Part shown: positions 33,431-43,875 of the stretch, piece after piece
How the letters are laid out: every line of letters begins with the position of its first letter
Numbering within the stretch: the stretch's first letter is position 1
NCBI GenBank assembly: GCA_025998955.1
Contig: AP024676.1
Location: 806,001 to 870,000 of the forward strand
Length of the DNA stretch: 64,000 bases
Direction: 5' to 3'
Origin: Candidatus Roseilinea sp.
Lineage (GTDB): Bacteria; Chloroflexota; Anaerolineae; J036; Brachytrichaceae
Translations under genes and position numbers: made by a program
Notes under the pieces: generated by a model
What the model saw: only the letters and a program-made list of their open reading frames with translations
What the model was told of the DNA's origin: nothing
Databases searched by the model: none

Positions 33431-33493
33431 CAGGTGTCAGGTTTCAGGTGTCAGAGTTCGGGTATCAGGGTTCAAATGTCGGGTGTCAGGCAA
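33431..33493. repeat. Heptamer array upstream of the Gfo/Idh gene
   Basis: Nine in-phase units: CAGGTGT, CAGGTTT, CAGGTGT, CAGAGTT, CGGGTAT, CAGGGTT, CAAATGT, CGGGTGT, CAGGCAA. It starts 2 nt upstream of the gene's start codon. Confidence 0.85.
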
Positions 33494-33562
33494 TCGAGGC
33501 TACACATTTTGCATCCTGAGTCTCAGTACTCAGTAGTTGAAAACATCGGCTCGCACTTGCCG

Positions 33563-33675
33563 CTGCCCGGCGACTAAAGTCGCGGGCTACACGATGCCAA
33601 GTCCCTGCAGGACTGATTTTGAGCCTGCGAAGCAGGCTTCGCTGTGCGTAGCCCGCAGCTTTAGCTGCAGGGCAG
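33563..33675. repeat. BIME-like composite palindrome
   Basis: A 113-nt symmetric block. Outer arms CTGCCC/GGGCAG and GCGGGCTAC (33582-33590)/GTAGCCCGC (33648-33656) enclose smaller hairpins: CGACTAAAGTCG (33571-33582), AGTCC/GGACT (33600-33614), AGCCTGC/GCAGGCT (33622-33638), and AGCTTTAGCT (33657-33666). This is a REP/BIME-type mobile palindrome. Confidence 0.8.
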
Positions 33676-33701
33676 TTTTACGCACCGCTGCGTTTCGCCC
33701 G

Positions 33702-34469
33702 CTAGACCGAATACCCCAGGCGGCGCAGATACAGCGCATTTGCTTTGGCACTGTCGAGTGGCGACGTCTTGCTCACGCTGTGTTCGACCACGCACCAACC
33801 ACCGAAGGCTTGGCCCTCGAGTTCCTTCAAGCACGCCGCGAAGTCAATCCCCAGCGTCCCTTGCCCCAACTCCACGAATTCGCCACGCGCCCAGTCCTTC
33901 AAGTGCACATAGCCGAGTCGTTCGCGATATTTGCGCAAATGCGCCAGCGGATCCTCGCCCACCAACGCGATGTGCGAAACATCGAGACACAACGTCAGCG
34001 CGCGCGTCTCGTTCATCAAGGCATCAATTTCGGCTTCGTTCTCGATGGTGCAGCGCGTATGCGGATGATAGGCGACGCGCAGGCCGGCCTCGGCGGCATA
34101 TTTGGCCAGCGACTCGCACGCTTGCGCCAGGGCGCGAATGTCGTCCAAAGTTGGCGGATGCGCGCGCGGGCGCGTCGCGCCGACCAACCCATAGGCCTGC
34201 GCGCCCATCTCGGCGGCGTAGTCAATCCGACGCTTGTGCATGGTCAGAGCGCGGTCGGTAGCCGGCAGCTCGATTGCGCCGAAGAAGGTCGCCACGCGCA
34301 GATCGCCCAACCAACCGCGCAATCGGCGCGGCGGACCCAGCCAGTCGAGCGCGTGGTTGAACAATTCGACGGCGCGCCAACCGGCAGCGCGAATGTCGTC
34401 GAATGTCGTGCTCAGGTCACACCATTCTCCCCAGTTGATGGTGCTGTAGGCAAAGCGAAGCGAAGGCAT
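33702..34469 (-). CDS. Sugar phosphate isomerase/epimerase (TIM barrel)
   Basis: A 255-residue xylose-isomerase-like TIM barrel protein. Seen: FAYSTINWGEWC at the N-terminus, GWRAVELFNHALDW, GLRVAYHPHTRCTIENEAEIDAL, LCLDVSHIALVGEDP, YVHLKDW and VVEHSVS, which supply the usual His/Glu/Asp metal ligands. The ATG at 34469 is preferred to a GTG at 34490, which overlaps a heptamer array. The substrate is unknown; nearby oxidoreductases suggest sugar or inositol catabolism. Confidence 0.85.
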   Translation of the reverse strand: MPSLRFAYSTINWGEWCDLSTTFDDIRAAGWRAVELFNHALDWLGPPRRLRGWLGDLRVATFFGAIELPATDRALTMHKRRIDYAAEMGAQAYGLVGATRPRAHPPTLDDIRALAQACESLAKYAAEAGLRVAYHPHTRCTIENEAEIDALMNETRALTLCLDVSHIALVGEDPLAHLRKYRERLGYVHLKDWARGEFVELGQGTLGIDFAACLKELEGQAFGGWCVVEHSVSKTSPLDSAKANALYLRRLGYSV

Positions 34470-34483
34470 AGGGGTCGGATTCT

Positions 34484-34518
34484 GTCTCACGTCTTGCGTT
34501 CTGCGTCGTGCACGTTAC
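34484..34518. repeat. Heptamer array upstream of the isomerase gene
   Basis: Units GTCTCAC, GTCTTGC, GTTCTGC, GTCGTGC, ACGTTAC. Shares GTCTTGC with the array at 32181-32215. Confidence 0.65.
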
Positions 34519-34671
34519 GCATTCCGTTTCTGGTTGGACGAGTGATGAAGTGGAGCGATGCACGGTTGAGTTGCAAAATATGCGATTGGATTTACCATAT
34601 CGGCACTATAGTTTAGTTATCTGAACTTGCAAGTCAGGCAAATTACACGAGAAGTTAACAGGGAGAGAAAA

Positions 34672-35514
34672 ATGGGTCAAGCGCAAACGCTGGTGCAGGA
34701 TACGACTGAGGAAAGCGACAGACCGACCGGCATTCTGTTATCCCTCAGGCGTGGCTTGCGCATTTTGGAGGCGATTGCAACCAGCAACGGCGCAGCGACG
34801 GCAAAGTGGTTGAGCCAGGAGACCGGCATCAAGATCGGCACGTGCTATCACATCCTGCGCACACTGGAGGAGGAGGGCTACGTGGTGCGGTTGCCGGGCA
34901 GCCGATTCGGGCTGGGCAGCCGGGTGGCGTTTCTGCACGATAACTTTCGGGCGCACTTGGCGCCACCACCCGAACTACTGGACATCCTCTCACAACTGCA
35001 CGCCGAGGTGGGTGAGACGACCTACATCTCCGGCTGGTATGGCGACAACATCGTGCTGCAGCGCTATTTGGAGGGCGTAAACGCCGTGCACGTGCGCTCG
35101 CTGGAGATCGGCTATGCCGGCTTTGCTCATGCACGCGCATCGGGCAAGGCCATCTTGGCATTTCTGCCGGAAGGACGGGTGCGCACTTACCTTGCTACAC
35201 ATCCGCTCACCCGCCGGACGGCCAACACCATCACCGACGCCGACCAATTCATCGAGCATCTCAGACACACCGCGAATCAGGGCTACGCCGTGGACCGCGA
35301 AGAATTTGCCGACGGCGTGTGCTGCGTCTCGGCAGCCATCTTCGACCGCAGCGGATTCCCGTTCGGCGCCTACACCATCTCCCTGCCGGTCAACCGCTTC
35401 GAGGACAAGCAGGAGGCACTGGCCGGCGCCGTGAAGCGCGCGGCGATTCAGGCGTCTGTGGCGCTGGGGTTTCTGGGCACCTACCCACCCCCCTCGCCGC
35501 TGCTGAGGCGCTAA
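34672..35514 (+). CDS. IclR-family transcriptional regulator
   Basis: A 280-residue regulator. N-terminal winged HTH (LRRGLRILEAIATSNGAATAKWLSQETG, GTCYHILRTLEEEGYVVR) followed by a full-length IclR effector domain (HARASGKAILAFLPEGRVRTYL, GYAVDREEFADGVCCVSAAIFDRSG). AGGGAG about 9 nt upstream supports ATG 34672. It is 133 nt upstream of the sugar ABC importer on the same strand and likely controls it. A TATAGT at 34607-34612 with TTGGAT 15 nt upstream is a possible promoter. Confidence 0.92.
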   Translation: MGQAQTLVQDTTEESDRPTGILLSLRRGLRILEAIATSNGAATAKWLSQETGIKIGTCYHILRTLEEEGYVVRLPGSRFGLGSRVAFLHDNFRAHLAPPPELLDILSQLHAEVGETTYISGWYGDNIVLQRYLEGVNAVHVRSLEIGYAGFAHARASGKAILAFLPEGRVRTYLATHPLTRRTANTITDADQFIEHLRHTANQGYAVDREEFADGVCCVSAAIFDRSGFPFGAYTISLPVNRFEDKQEALAGAVKRAAIQASVALGFLGTYPPPSPLLRR

Positions 35515-35539
35515 GACTGACCCCATCTCGTTAGGTAGG

Positions 35540-35554
35540 AAGGAGGTGATTCCC
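35540..35554 (+). promoter_or_regulatory. Extended anti-SD-complementary motif upstream of the sugar SBP
   Basis: AAGGAGGTGATTCCC is nearly the full complement of the 16S 3' end, yet it is 107 nt before the SBP start, which has its own GGAGG. The GTG inside it opens a 13-codon frame. The same motif occurs before the other SBP gene at 50531. Confidence 0.6.
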
Positions 35555-35647
35555 GCAAACGATTACCCGACGCATCCGACTCGCTAACGCTTTCCCGAAA
35601 TCACCGCACTGTCAAACCGAAGTTCGAACTCTTCTTGGAGGTTTACC

Positions 35648-37039
35648 ATGATTCGTGAACGCACTCGTGCTTCGAGCAAACGCGTTGTGGCGATCATCGC
35701 CGCGTCTACAGTCATCATCGCAGCCTGCGCTGCACCAACGACCACTCGCGTCGTCGAGGTGACCAAAGAAGTCGTTGTCACCGCAGCGCCGGGCGCCGGT
35801 GCGATAGATCCCAGCGCGAAATTCCAGCTCACCTACCTGAACATCTGTTTCCCCTCGTCCATGGCCGTAACCGACTTGATGCTCGCGGCCTTCGGCGCCA
35901 AGTATCCAAACATAGACGTCAAGGTGGACTGCGCGCAGGGAGACTACGCCGAAGGCATCTTCGCTCAGGCTGCCGCAGGCAACCTGCCGGACGTGGTCTT
36001 TTCGGCCGATCTGTTCACCGTGCCATTCGTAAACGCCGGCGTGCTCCTCGACCTCGAACAATTCGACAAAGCTGACGAATCGTTCAGCTTCGACGACATC
36101 TATCCGAACATCCTCGCCCTGGGCCAGGTGCCCGGCAAGCCCGGCACGTACATGATCCCGGCGTCATGGGACAGCGTGCAGATGTACTACAACAAAGACC
36201 TGTTCGAGAAGTCAGGCGCGCCCGTGCCAACAGACGAATGGACCTGGGATGACCTGATCACGGCCTGCAAGGTTGTGCAGGAGAAGAACCCCGGCGTGTA
36301 CTGCGTCGGCAACGGCGGCACCGAGGGCTGGGATTGGTGGGCTTACTTCATCCCGTGGATCGTCGGCCACGGCGGGTATCCGGTGAGCGAAGACTTCAAG
36401 ACCTCGACGTTCAGCTCGCCCGAGTCGCTCGCCGGCATCCAGGCCTACGTGGACTTGTGGACCAAGCACAAGGTGACCATCCCCATCGGTGAGCAACTGC
36501 CTAGCGGACGCGACGGTTGCTTCATCGCCGGCAAGTGCGCCACCTACTTCATGATCCCAGGCTTGATGAAGACCTTCCGCGAGAAGATCACCGACTTCAC
36601 CTGGGATGTGGTGCAGATGCCCGCGCTGCCCAAGAAGCGCGTCACCGGCATGGGCACGTATGGCTATGGCATCAGCAAAGACAGCAAAAACCCGCAGGCA
36701 GCCTGGGAGCTGATCAAGTTCCTGGCTTCGCCCACCGGCCAGCGCCTCAGCCTGACGAACTACATCGGTGTGCCGTTCCTCAAGTCCATGGCAGACGATC
36801 CGGTGTATGAGCGCCTGCAGCCGCCGCCGCAGAACATCAAAGCCTTCCTCAAAGGCGGCGAAATCGGCATCTTCCCGCCCAACGGCTACCCACCCAAGTG
36901 TGGCAGCTTGTACGCCGGCCTGATCAACCAAACCATCCGGACGGCGCTCGAAGAGTCCATCCGCGGCGTCAAGACGGTCGAACAAGCCTTTAAGGACGCC
37001 GACGCGGAGATTCAGTCCTGCCTAGACACGGCGCAATAG
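35648..37039 (+). CDS. Sugar ABC transporter substrate-binding lipoprotein (family 1)
   Basis: A 463-residue lipoprotein with an N-terminal signal and lipobox (IIAAC), then a family 1 binding fold: AAAGNLPDVVFSADLF, AGVLLDLEQF, GTYMIPASWDSVQMYYNKDLFEKSG, WTWDDLI and SKNPQAAWELIKFLASPTGQ. Binds an unknown carbohydrate outside the membrane. GGAGG sits 7 nt before the ATG. Followed by two hairpins and two permease genes; no ATPase gene in the window. Confidence 0.92.
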   Translation: MIRERTRASSKRVVAIIAASTVIIAACAAPTTTRVVEVTKEVVVTAAPGAGAIDPSAKFQLTYLNICFPSSMAVTDLMLAAFGAKYPNIDVKVDCAQGDYAEGIFAQAAAGNLPDVVFSADLFTVPFVNAGVLLDLEQFDKADESFSFDDIYPNILALGQVPGKPGTYMIPASWDSVQMYYNKDLFEKSGAPVPTDEWTWDDLITACKVVQEKNPGVYCVGNGGTEGWDWWAYFIPWIVGHGGYPVSEDFKTSTFSSPESLAGIQAYVDLWTKHKVTIPIGEQLPSGRDGCFIAGKCATYFMIPGLMKTFREKITDFTWDVVQMPALPKKRVTGMGTYGYGISKDSKNPQAAWELIKFLASPTGQRLSLTNYIGVPFLKSMADDPVYERLQPPPQNIKAFLKGGEIGIFPPNGYPPKCGSLYAGLINQTIRTALEESIRGVKTVEQAFKDADAEIQSCLDTAQ

Positions 37040-37097
37040 CGCATTGCGCTCAGCCCTCACAGGGTTTTCGCTTTGCCGCGGAGCCCCTGTGAGGGCT
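37031..37097 (+). terminator. Two hairpins between SBP and permease genes
   Basis: GCGCAAT/ATTGCGC (37031-37049) spans the SBP stop codon. AGCCCTCACAGGG (37052-37064) pairs with CCCTGTGAGGGCT (37085-37097), a perfect 13-bp stem. Likely an attenuator or mRNA-stabilising element that lowers permease expression relative to the SBP. Confidence 0.65.
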
Positions 37098-37111
37098 TAT
37101 GTTGAGAGGGG

Positions 37112-38047
37112 ATGATGATCACACAACCGATGGCACCGCGCCCACGCCGGATGCGCCACAGCAAGTTGTATTGGCGCGAGACAATGGAAGGCTATGCGTT
37201 CATCATGCCGGTGGTGCTCGGCCTGATTTTGTTTGTCTTCGGGCCGATGATTGCCTCGCTGTACATCAGCTTCACCGAGTACAGTATCTTGCAATCGCCC
37301 GTGTGGGTCGGCCTGCGCAACTACGTGGACATGTTCACGCGCGCCCCGCTGAGGGTGATGCATTCGTTGTGGGTGACGGTCGTCTACGCCGCATGCTCCG
37401 TGCCGCTCATCCTCGTTACCGCGCTGGGCGCCGCCCTGCTGCTGAACCAAAAGCTGCGCGGTATGCGTTACTTTCGTACCGCGTTGTATATCCCCACGGT
37501 GGTGCCGCTCGTCGCCACGGTGTTCGTGTGGGGCTGGTTGCTGAATCCGTCGCTCGGCCTGGTCAACGCTACGCTGAAGCTGCTCGGCCTGCCGCCCGGC
37601 ACGTGGCTCTCCGAACCGAACACGGCGCTGCCTACGCTGATCATCCTGAGCGTCTGGGGAATCGGCGGATCCATGGTGGTCTTCTTAGCCGGCCTGCAAG
37701 GCATCCCCGAATCGCTCTACGAGGCGGCCAAGATTGACGGCGCCAACGAATGGCGCACGTTCTGGCACATCACCTTGCCCCAGCTTTCGCCAACGATCTT
37801 CTTCCTGCTGATCACCGGCATCATCTCGGCATTCCAGTACTTCGCGCCGGCGTTCATCCTCACCCGGGGCGGCCCACTGTTCGCGACGTATTTCTACAAC
37901 TTGAACCTGTACGAGAAGGCATTTCGCTGGCAATTCATGGGCTTGGCTTCGGCCATGGCCTGGTTGCTGTTCGTCATCATCATCGCGCTCACCTACATCC
38001 TGTTCCGGTCGTCTGACGCTTGGGTGCACTACGAGGTGAAACGATGA
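37112..38047 (+). CDS. Sugar ABC transporter permease (MalF/UgpA type)
   Basis: A 311-residue permease with six membrane helices. The EAA loop reads ESLYEAAKIDGANEWRTFWHITLPQLSPT. It pairs with the following permease gene, which starts inside its stop codon (ATGA overlap). Two ATGs are adjacent (37112 and 37115); a GAGAGGGG directly upstream fits the second slightly better. Confidence 0.92.
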   Translation: MMITQPMAPRPRRMRHSKLYWRETMEGYAFIMPVVLGLILFVFGPMIASLYISFTEYSILQSPVWVGLRNYVDMFTRAPLRVMHSLWVTVVYAACSVPLILVTALGAALLLNQKLRGMRYFRTALYIPTVVPLVATVFVWGWLLNPSLGLVNATLKLLGLPPGTWLSEPNTALPTLIILSVWGIGGSMVVFLAGLQGIPESLYEAAKIDGANEWRTFWHITLPQLSPTIFFLLITGIISAFQYFAPAFILTRGGPLFATYFYNLNLYEKAFRWQFMGLASAMAWLLFVIIIALTYILFRSSDAWVHYEVKR

Positions 38048-38949
38048 CGGCAATGCACGAGCCGATGCGCACCACGGCGCGTTCCGGCGTCTTATCCTAC
38101 GCGCAACGTCGCAAGGTCCTGCGCGGCCTACGCGCTGTTTTCGTCTATGCCACGCTCACGGGGATGTCGTTCATCTTTCTCCTGCCCCTGGCGTGGATGG
38201 TGCTGACGGCGATCAAGACGCCGCAGGAAGCCATGCAATTCCCGCCCACCCTCATTCCGCAGACCCTCCGACTGGATAATTTCGTGAAGGCGTGGAACTA
38301 TCCCGGCATGCAGTTCATGCGCTGGACGCTCAACACGCTGTGGATCTCGTTGACGGTGGTCACCGGCGTCGTGCTCACGTCGTCGCTGTGTGCGTATGGC
38401 TTCGCGCGCATTCGTTTCCCCGGCCGAGGATTCTGGTTCGCGGCCACGCTGGCCTCGGTCATGCTGCCGCCGCAGGTCACGCTCATCCCCCTCTACATCC
38501 TTTTCTATCGCATCGGCTGGCTCAACACGTTCAACCCGTTGATCATTCCGGCCTGGTTCGGCGGCGGCGCACTCAACATTTTTCTATTACGCCAGTTCTT
38601 CATGGGGATCCCGGCCGAGCTGGAAGATGCTGCCTACATGGACGGCGCGAACCGCCTGCAGATTTGGTATCGCATCTTCCTGCCGTTGTCTATGCCGGCG
38701 CTGCTGACGGTGGCCATCTTCACGTTCCAGGCGACGTGGAACGATTTCTACGCACCGCTGATCTACCTCACCGGCCGCGAAAACTACACGCTCGCGTTGG
38801 GCATCAACCTGTTCAACAGCCAGTTCGGATCGGAGATCCAGTACATGATGGCCATCGCATTTCTGATGACGATCCCGATGATCATCGTGTTCTTCGTTGC
38901 CCAGCGCTATTTCGTCCAGGGCATCACCCTCACCGGCATCAATCGCTAG
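38044..38949 (+). CDS. Sugar ABC transporter permease (MalG/UgpE type)
   Basis: A 301-residue permease. The EAA loop reads AELEDAAYMDGANRLQIWYRIFLPLSMPA, and the C-terminus ends GITLTGINR, typical of MalG-like subunits. The ATG at 38044 overlaps the preceding stop codon. An ATPase such as MsmK/UgpC must be supplied from elsewhere. Confidence 0.92.
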   Translation: MTAMHEPMRTTARSGVLSYAQRRKVLRGLRAVFVYATLTGMSFIFLLPLAWMVLTAIKTPQEAMQFPPTLIPQTLRLDNFVKAWNYPGMQFMRWTLNTLWISLTVVTGVVLTSSLCAYGFARIRFPGRGFWFAATLASVMLPPQVTLIPLYILFYRIGWLNTFNPLIIPAWFGGGALNIFLLRQFFMGIPAELEDAAYMDGANRLQIWYRIFLPLSMPALLTVAIFTFQATWNDFYAPLIYLTGRENYTLALGINLFNSQFGSEIQYMMAIAFLMTIPMIIVFFVAQRYFVQGITLTGINR

Positions 38950-39058
38950 ATTCCTCCATCGTCGGCGCGAGCCATCTCCCTACTCGCGCTTGCAGGAGTG
39001 CGCTTGAGATGATCGGGCGCACTCCTGCGTCTTTCCTGGTTTGGCGCAAAATAGCCTC

Positions 39059-40153
39059 ATGCACCTCGTCGAGTCGCTGGATGCCTTTCGCGTCGTCGTC
39101 CCGTTGCCCGAGCCGTTGTTCGTGTGGGGCAAGGTGATCACGGAGCGCGAGTTCGTCTTCGCCCGCGCGCAGGCCGGCGGGCAGACCGGCATCGGCTATG
39201 GCCTGGGGCGCATCGCCGGCATTATCGAGATCGTTGAACGTCACCTTAAGCCGCTCGTCGTCGGCCGGCCCGCGCACGCCATCCGCCCAACTTGGGAGGC
39301 TGCGCGACGTGCCATGCGCATGATCGGCGAGGGTGGCGCATTCGCACGCGCGCTGTCCATCGTGGACCTCGCTCTGTGGGACCTACACGCTAAGCTGATA
39401 GGCGTGCCGATCTGGAAGCTGCTCGGCGGAGAACAGCACGAGGTTCCGTGCATCGCCATCGCCGGCTACTACCAGCCCGACGACCCGGTCGGCAAGGTGC
39501 GCCGCGACGCCGAGGCGCTGGCCGCTGCGGGTTACACCCGCTTCAAGCTACCCATCGGCGAAGATCGCGATCTGGATGTGCGGCGCGTGCGCGCCATGCG
39601 CGAGGTGGTGGGCAAAGACGCCCTCATCGGCGTGGATGCTTCGGGCACATTCGACTCGGTCAAGCAGGCGCTCGACGTTTGGCGGGCGATCGAGCCGTTC
39701 GACATCGCCTTCTTGGAAGACCCTTTCCCTGCCGGCCATTGGTCGTTGGCGATCGCACTGGCGCAGCGCGGCGAGATGCGGGTCGCCTTTGGCGAGTCGC
39801 TCTCGGCACCTGACGCGGTCCAAGCGCTCGGATCGCCTACCGGTGTGGACATCGTTCGCCCCGATGCGACGCACCAAATGGGCCTGACCGGCTATCTGCA
39901 GGCCATCACCCCTGCGCTCGAAAGTCACAAAACGATCTTCCCCCACTACTTCCCCGATGTGCACGCGCCGCTGGTCGCCGCCCTCGGCGGGGCATGGGTC
40001 GAGGAATCGCCGGCCGAGGCGGATACGGTCGGCTTTCGGCTGCTGCGCGCAGAGCAGCCGGTCATCCGTTCCGGCATGTGGTGCGTCAACGGGCGGCCTG
40101 GCTTTGGGATTGTGTTGGACGAAGACGCGCTGCAGCGCTTTCGCCGGCGCTAA
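39059..40153 (+). CDS. Mandelate racemase/muconate lactonizing-family enzyme
   Basis: A 364-residue enolase-superfamily protein. N-terminal capping domain (RVVVPLPEPLFVWGKVITERE), then the barrel with RFKLPIG (catalytic-type Lys), GVDASGTFD, FLEDPFP and FGESLSA as metal ligands, and PHYFPDVHAPL with a candidate acid-base His. It is less related to the enzyme at 18647 than to general MR/MLE proteins. ATG 39059 is chosen over a TTG 18 nt upstream. It follows the sugar importer by 109 nt, so a sugar-acid dehydratase or racemase role is plausible. Confidence 0.82.
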   Translation: MHLVESLDAFRVVVPLPEPLFVWGKVITEREFVFARAQAGGQTGIGYGLGRIAGIIEIVERHLKPLVVGRPAHAIRPTWEAARRAMRMIGEGGAFARALSIVDLALWDLHAKLIGVPIWKLLGGEQHEVPCIAIAGYYQPDDPVGKVRRDAEALAAAGYTRFKLPIGEDRDLDVRRVRAMREVVGKDALIGVDASGTFDSVKQALDVWRAIEPFDIAFLEDPFPAGHWSLAIALAQRGEMRVAFGESLSAPDAVQALGSPTGVDIVRPDATHQMGLTGYLQAITPALESHKTIFPHYFPDVHAPLVAALGGAWVEESPAEADTVGFRLLRAEQPVIRSGMWCVNGRPGFGIVLDEDALQRFRRR

Positions 40154-40157
40154 ACCT

Positions 40158-41987
<1,830 letters not shown>

Positions 41988-42072
41988 TCAATCGCAGCGC
42001 CGGACTTTGCCGAACCGGCATTTGCGCTTGGCCGTGGGGGATGATAGAACAGGCGCTTGCGAGACCGAGATC

Positions 42073-42987
42073 ATGACCGAATCCACTCCCCGGCCGCTGT
42101 ATGGTGGCATCGAAGCCGGCGGCACGAAGTTCAACTGCATCATCGCCGGCGGACCCGATCACATCGTCGCCGAGGCGCGCTTCCCCACCACGACGCCGCA
42201 AGAGACGCTTGCCCAAGTCATCGCCTTCTTCGAAGGCACTCCATCGCCGTTGACGGCGATCGGCATCGCTTCGTTCGGGCCGGTTGACCCTGATCCGGCG
42301 TCGCCTACTTTCGGCTACATCACCAGCACGCCCAAGCTGATCTGGCAGAATACCGACTTCGCTGGCACCATCCGGCGCGCCCTGCATATCCCGATCGCCT
42401 TCGACACCGACGTGAATGCAGCGGCGTTCGGCGAATACACCTGGGGCGCAGCACGCGGGTTGCGCACCTTCGTCTACTACACCATCGGCACCGGCATCGG
42501 CGGCGGCGGCATGGTCGAAGGCCGGCTGATGCACGGCCTGATCCACCCGGAGATGGGCCACATGCGCTTGCCACACGACCCCACGCGCGACTCCTTCGCC
42601 GGCGTCTGCCCTTTCCACGGCGATTGCTTCGAGGGGCTGGCCAGCGGACCGGCGATCGCCCAGCGTTGGGGCGCCGACCCGAAGACATTGCCGCCGGAGC
42701 ACGTCGCCTGGCAGCTCGAAGCGCATTACATCGCACTGGCGATGGTCAATACCATCTGCGTATTGTCGCCGCAGCGCATCATCCTGGGCGGCGGCGTGAT
42801 GGAGCAAGCCTTCCTCTTCCCAATGATCCGGCGCGAAGTACAACGCCTGCTCAACGGCTATATCGTGCACGAGTCCATCTTGGAACGCATAGACGACTAC
42901 ATCACGCCGCCGGCGTTGGGCGGGCGCGCCGGGGTGCTCGGCGCAATCGCGCTGGCACAAAATCTCGTCGCCTCGCTCCACGTATAG
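42073..42987 (+). CDS. ROK-family sugar kinase (fructokinase-like)
   Basis: A 304-residue ROK kinase. ATP-binding [12 protein letters not shown], sugar-binding [10 protein letters not shown], and [10 protein letters not shown]. The zinc motif [10 protein letters not shown] ... [16 protein letters not shown] is intact, as in fructokinase-type ROK proteins; [11 protein letters not shown] is the second ATP motif. The ATG at 42073 excludes a nonconserved 22-residue extension. A sugar isomerase gene follows 9 nt later, so the two probably act in one catabolic step. Confidence 0.9.
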   Translation: MTESTPRPLYGGIEAGGTKFNCIIAGGPDHIVAEARFPTTTPQETLAQVIAFFEGTPSPLTAIGIASFGPVDPDPASPTFGYITSTPKLIWQNTDFAGTIRRALHIPIAFDTDVNAAAFGEYTWGAARGLRTFVYYTIGTGIGGGGMVEGRLMHGLIHPEMGHMRLPHDPTRDSFAGVCPFHGDCFEGLASGPAIAQRWGADPKTLPPEHVAWQLEAHYIALAMVNTICVLSPQRIILGGGVMEQAFLFPMIRREVQRLLNGYIVHESILERIDDYITPPALGGRAGVLGAIALAQNLVASLHV

Positions 42988-42996
42988 GAAACGGTG

Positions 42997-43842
42997 ATGA
43001 CCGATAGCCACACCCTCCGACTTTCCGCCTCTTCATGGAGCCTGCATCGCAGCCTGGGCGCGCCGGGCATCTACGGCCCAGGCACCAACATCCCGCACGA
43101 GTCACACGGCCGCGGTTCAATCAGCCTGCTGGAAGCGCCGGCGCTGCTCGCCGAACTGGGCATCCGCACCATGGAGATCTGCCACTTTCACCTGCCCAGC
43201 CGCGTGCCGGCCTACCTGGAGCGCCTGCGCGACGCGCTGGAGAAGAACGGCGTCGAACTCTGGTCGCTGCTGGTGGACGCCGGTGACCTGACGCATGAGG
43301 TGCACGGCCAGCGCGACGAGGCCTGGATCGCTGGCTGGCTGGACGATGCGCAACGATTGGGCGCCAAGCGCGTGCGCGTCATCGCTGGCAAGGGCGCACC
43401 CACTGCAGCCAACCTGGCGCGCAGCCGCGCCGCGCTGTTGCGCCTGGCCGGCGCCGCCGAAGCGCGCGGGCTGCGGCTGATGACCGAGAACTGGTTCGAC
43501 CTGCTGAGCACCCCTGCCGCCGTGCATGCGCTGATGGATGACCTCGAAGGCCGAATCGGCCTGTGCCTCGACTTCGGCAACTGGCGTGGCGCGACGAAGT
43601 ATGTAGACCTGCGCGCCATCGCCGGCTACACCGAGAGCTGTCACGCCAAGCCCCAGTTCGACGCGCGCGGTATGATCGAGCGCGAGGACTTCGCGCGGTG
43701 TATCCAGATCACCCGCGAGGCCGGCTTCAGCGGGCCTTACACGCTGATCTTCGATGGACCGAACCCCGATGAGCGCGCTGGCCTGACCGCGCTTGGCGCA
43801 GTGCTGGTCGAAGCCTGGGCGATGGCAGGCCACGTCCAGTAG
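42997..43842 (+). CDS. Sugar phosphate isomerase/epimerase (TIM barrel)
   Basis: A 281-residue xylose-isomerase-like protein. Seen: LSASSWSLHRSLG, IRTMEICHFHLPSR, GLRLMTENWFDLLSTPAAVHALMDDLEGRIGLCLDFGNWRG, SCHAKPQFD and PYTLIFDGPNPDE. Directly downstream of the ROK kinase. A GTG immediately precedes ATG 42997. The substrate is not clear. Confidence 0.82.
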   Translation: MTDSHTLRLSASSWSLHRSLGAPGIYGPGTNIPHESHGRGSISLLEAPALLAELGIRTMEICHFHLPSRVPAYLERLRDALEKNGVELWSLLVDAGDLTHEVHGQRDEAWIAGWLDDAQRLGAKRVRVIAGKGAPTAANLARSRAALLRLAGAAEARGLRLMTENWFDLLSTPAAVHALMDDLEGRIGLCLDFGNWRGATKYVDLRAIAGYTESCHAKPQFDARGMIEREDFARCIQITREAGFSGPYTLIFDGPNPDERAGLTALGAVLVEAWAMAGHVQ

Positions 43843-43875
43843 TTTTGATGACCCTTTTCGAGCGGAGCACATTCG

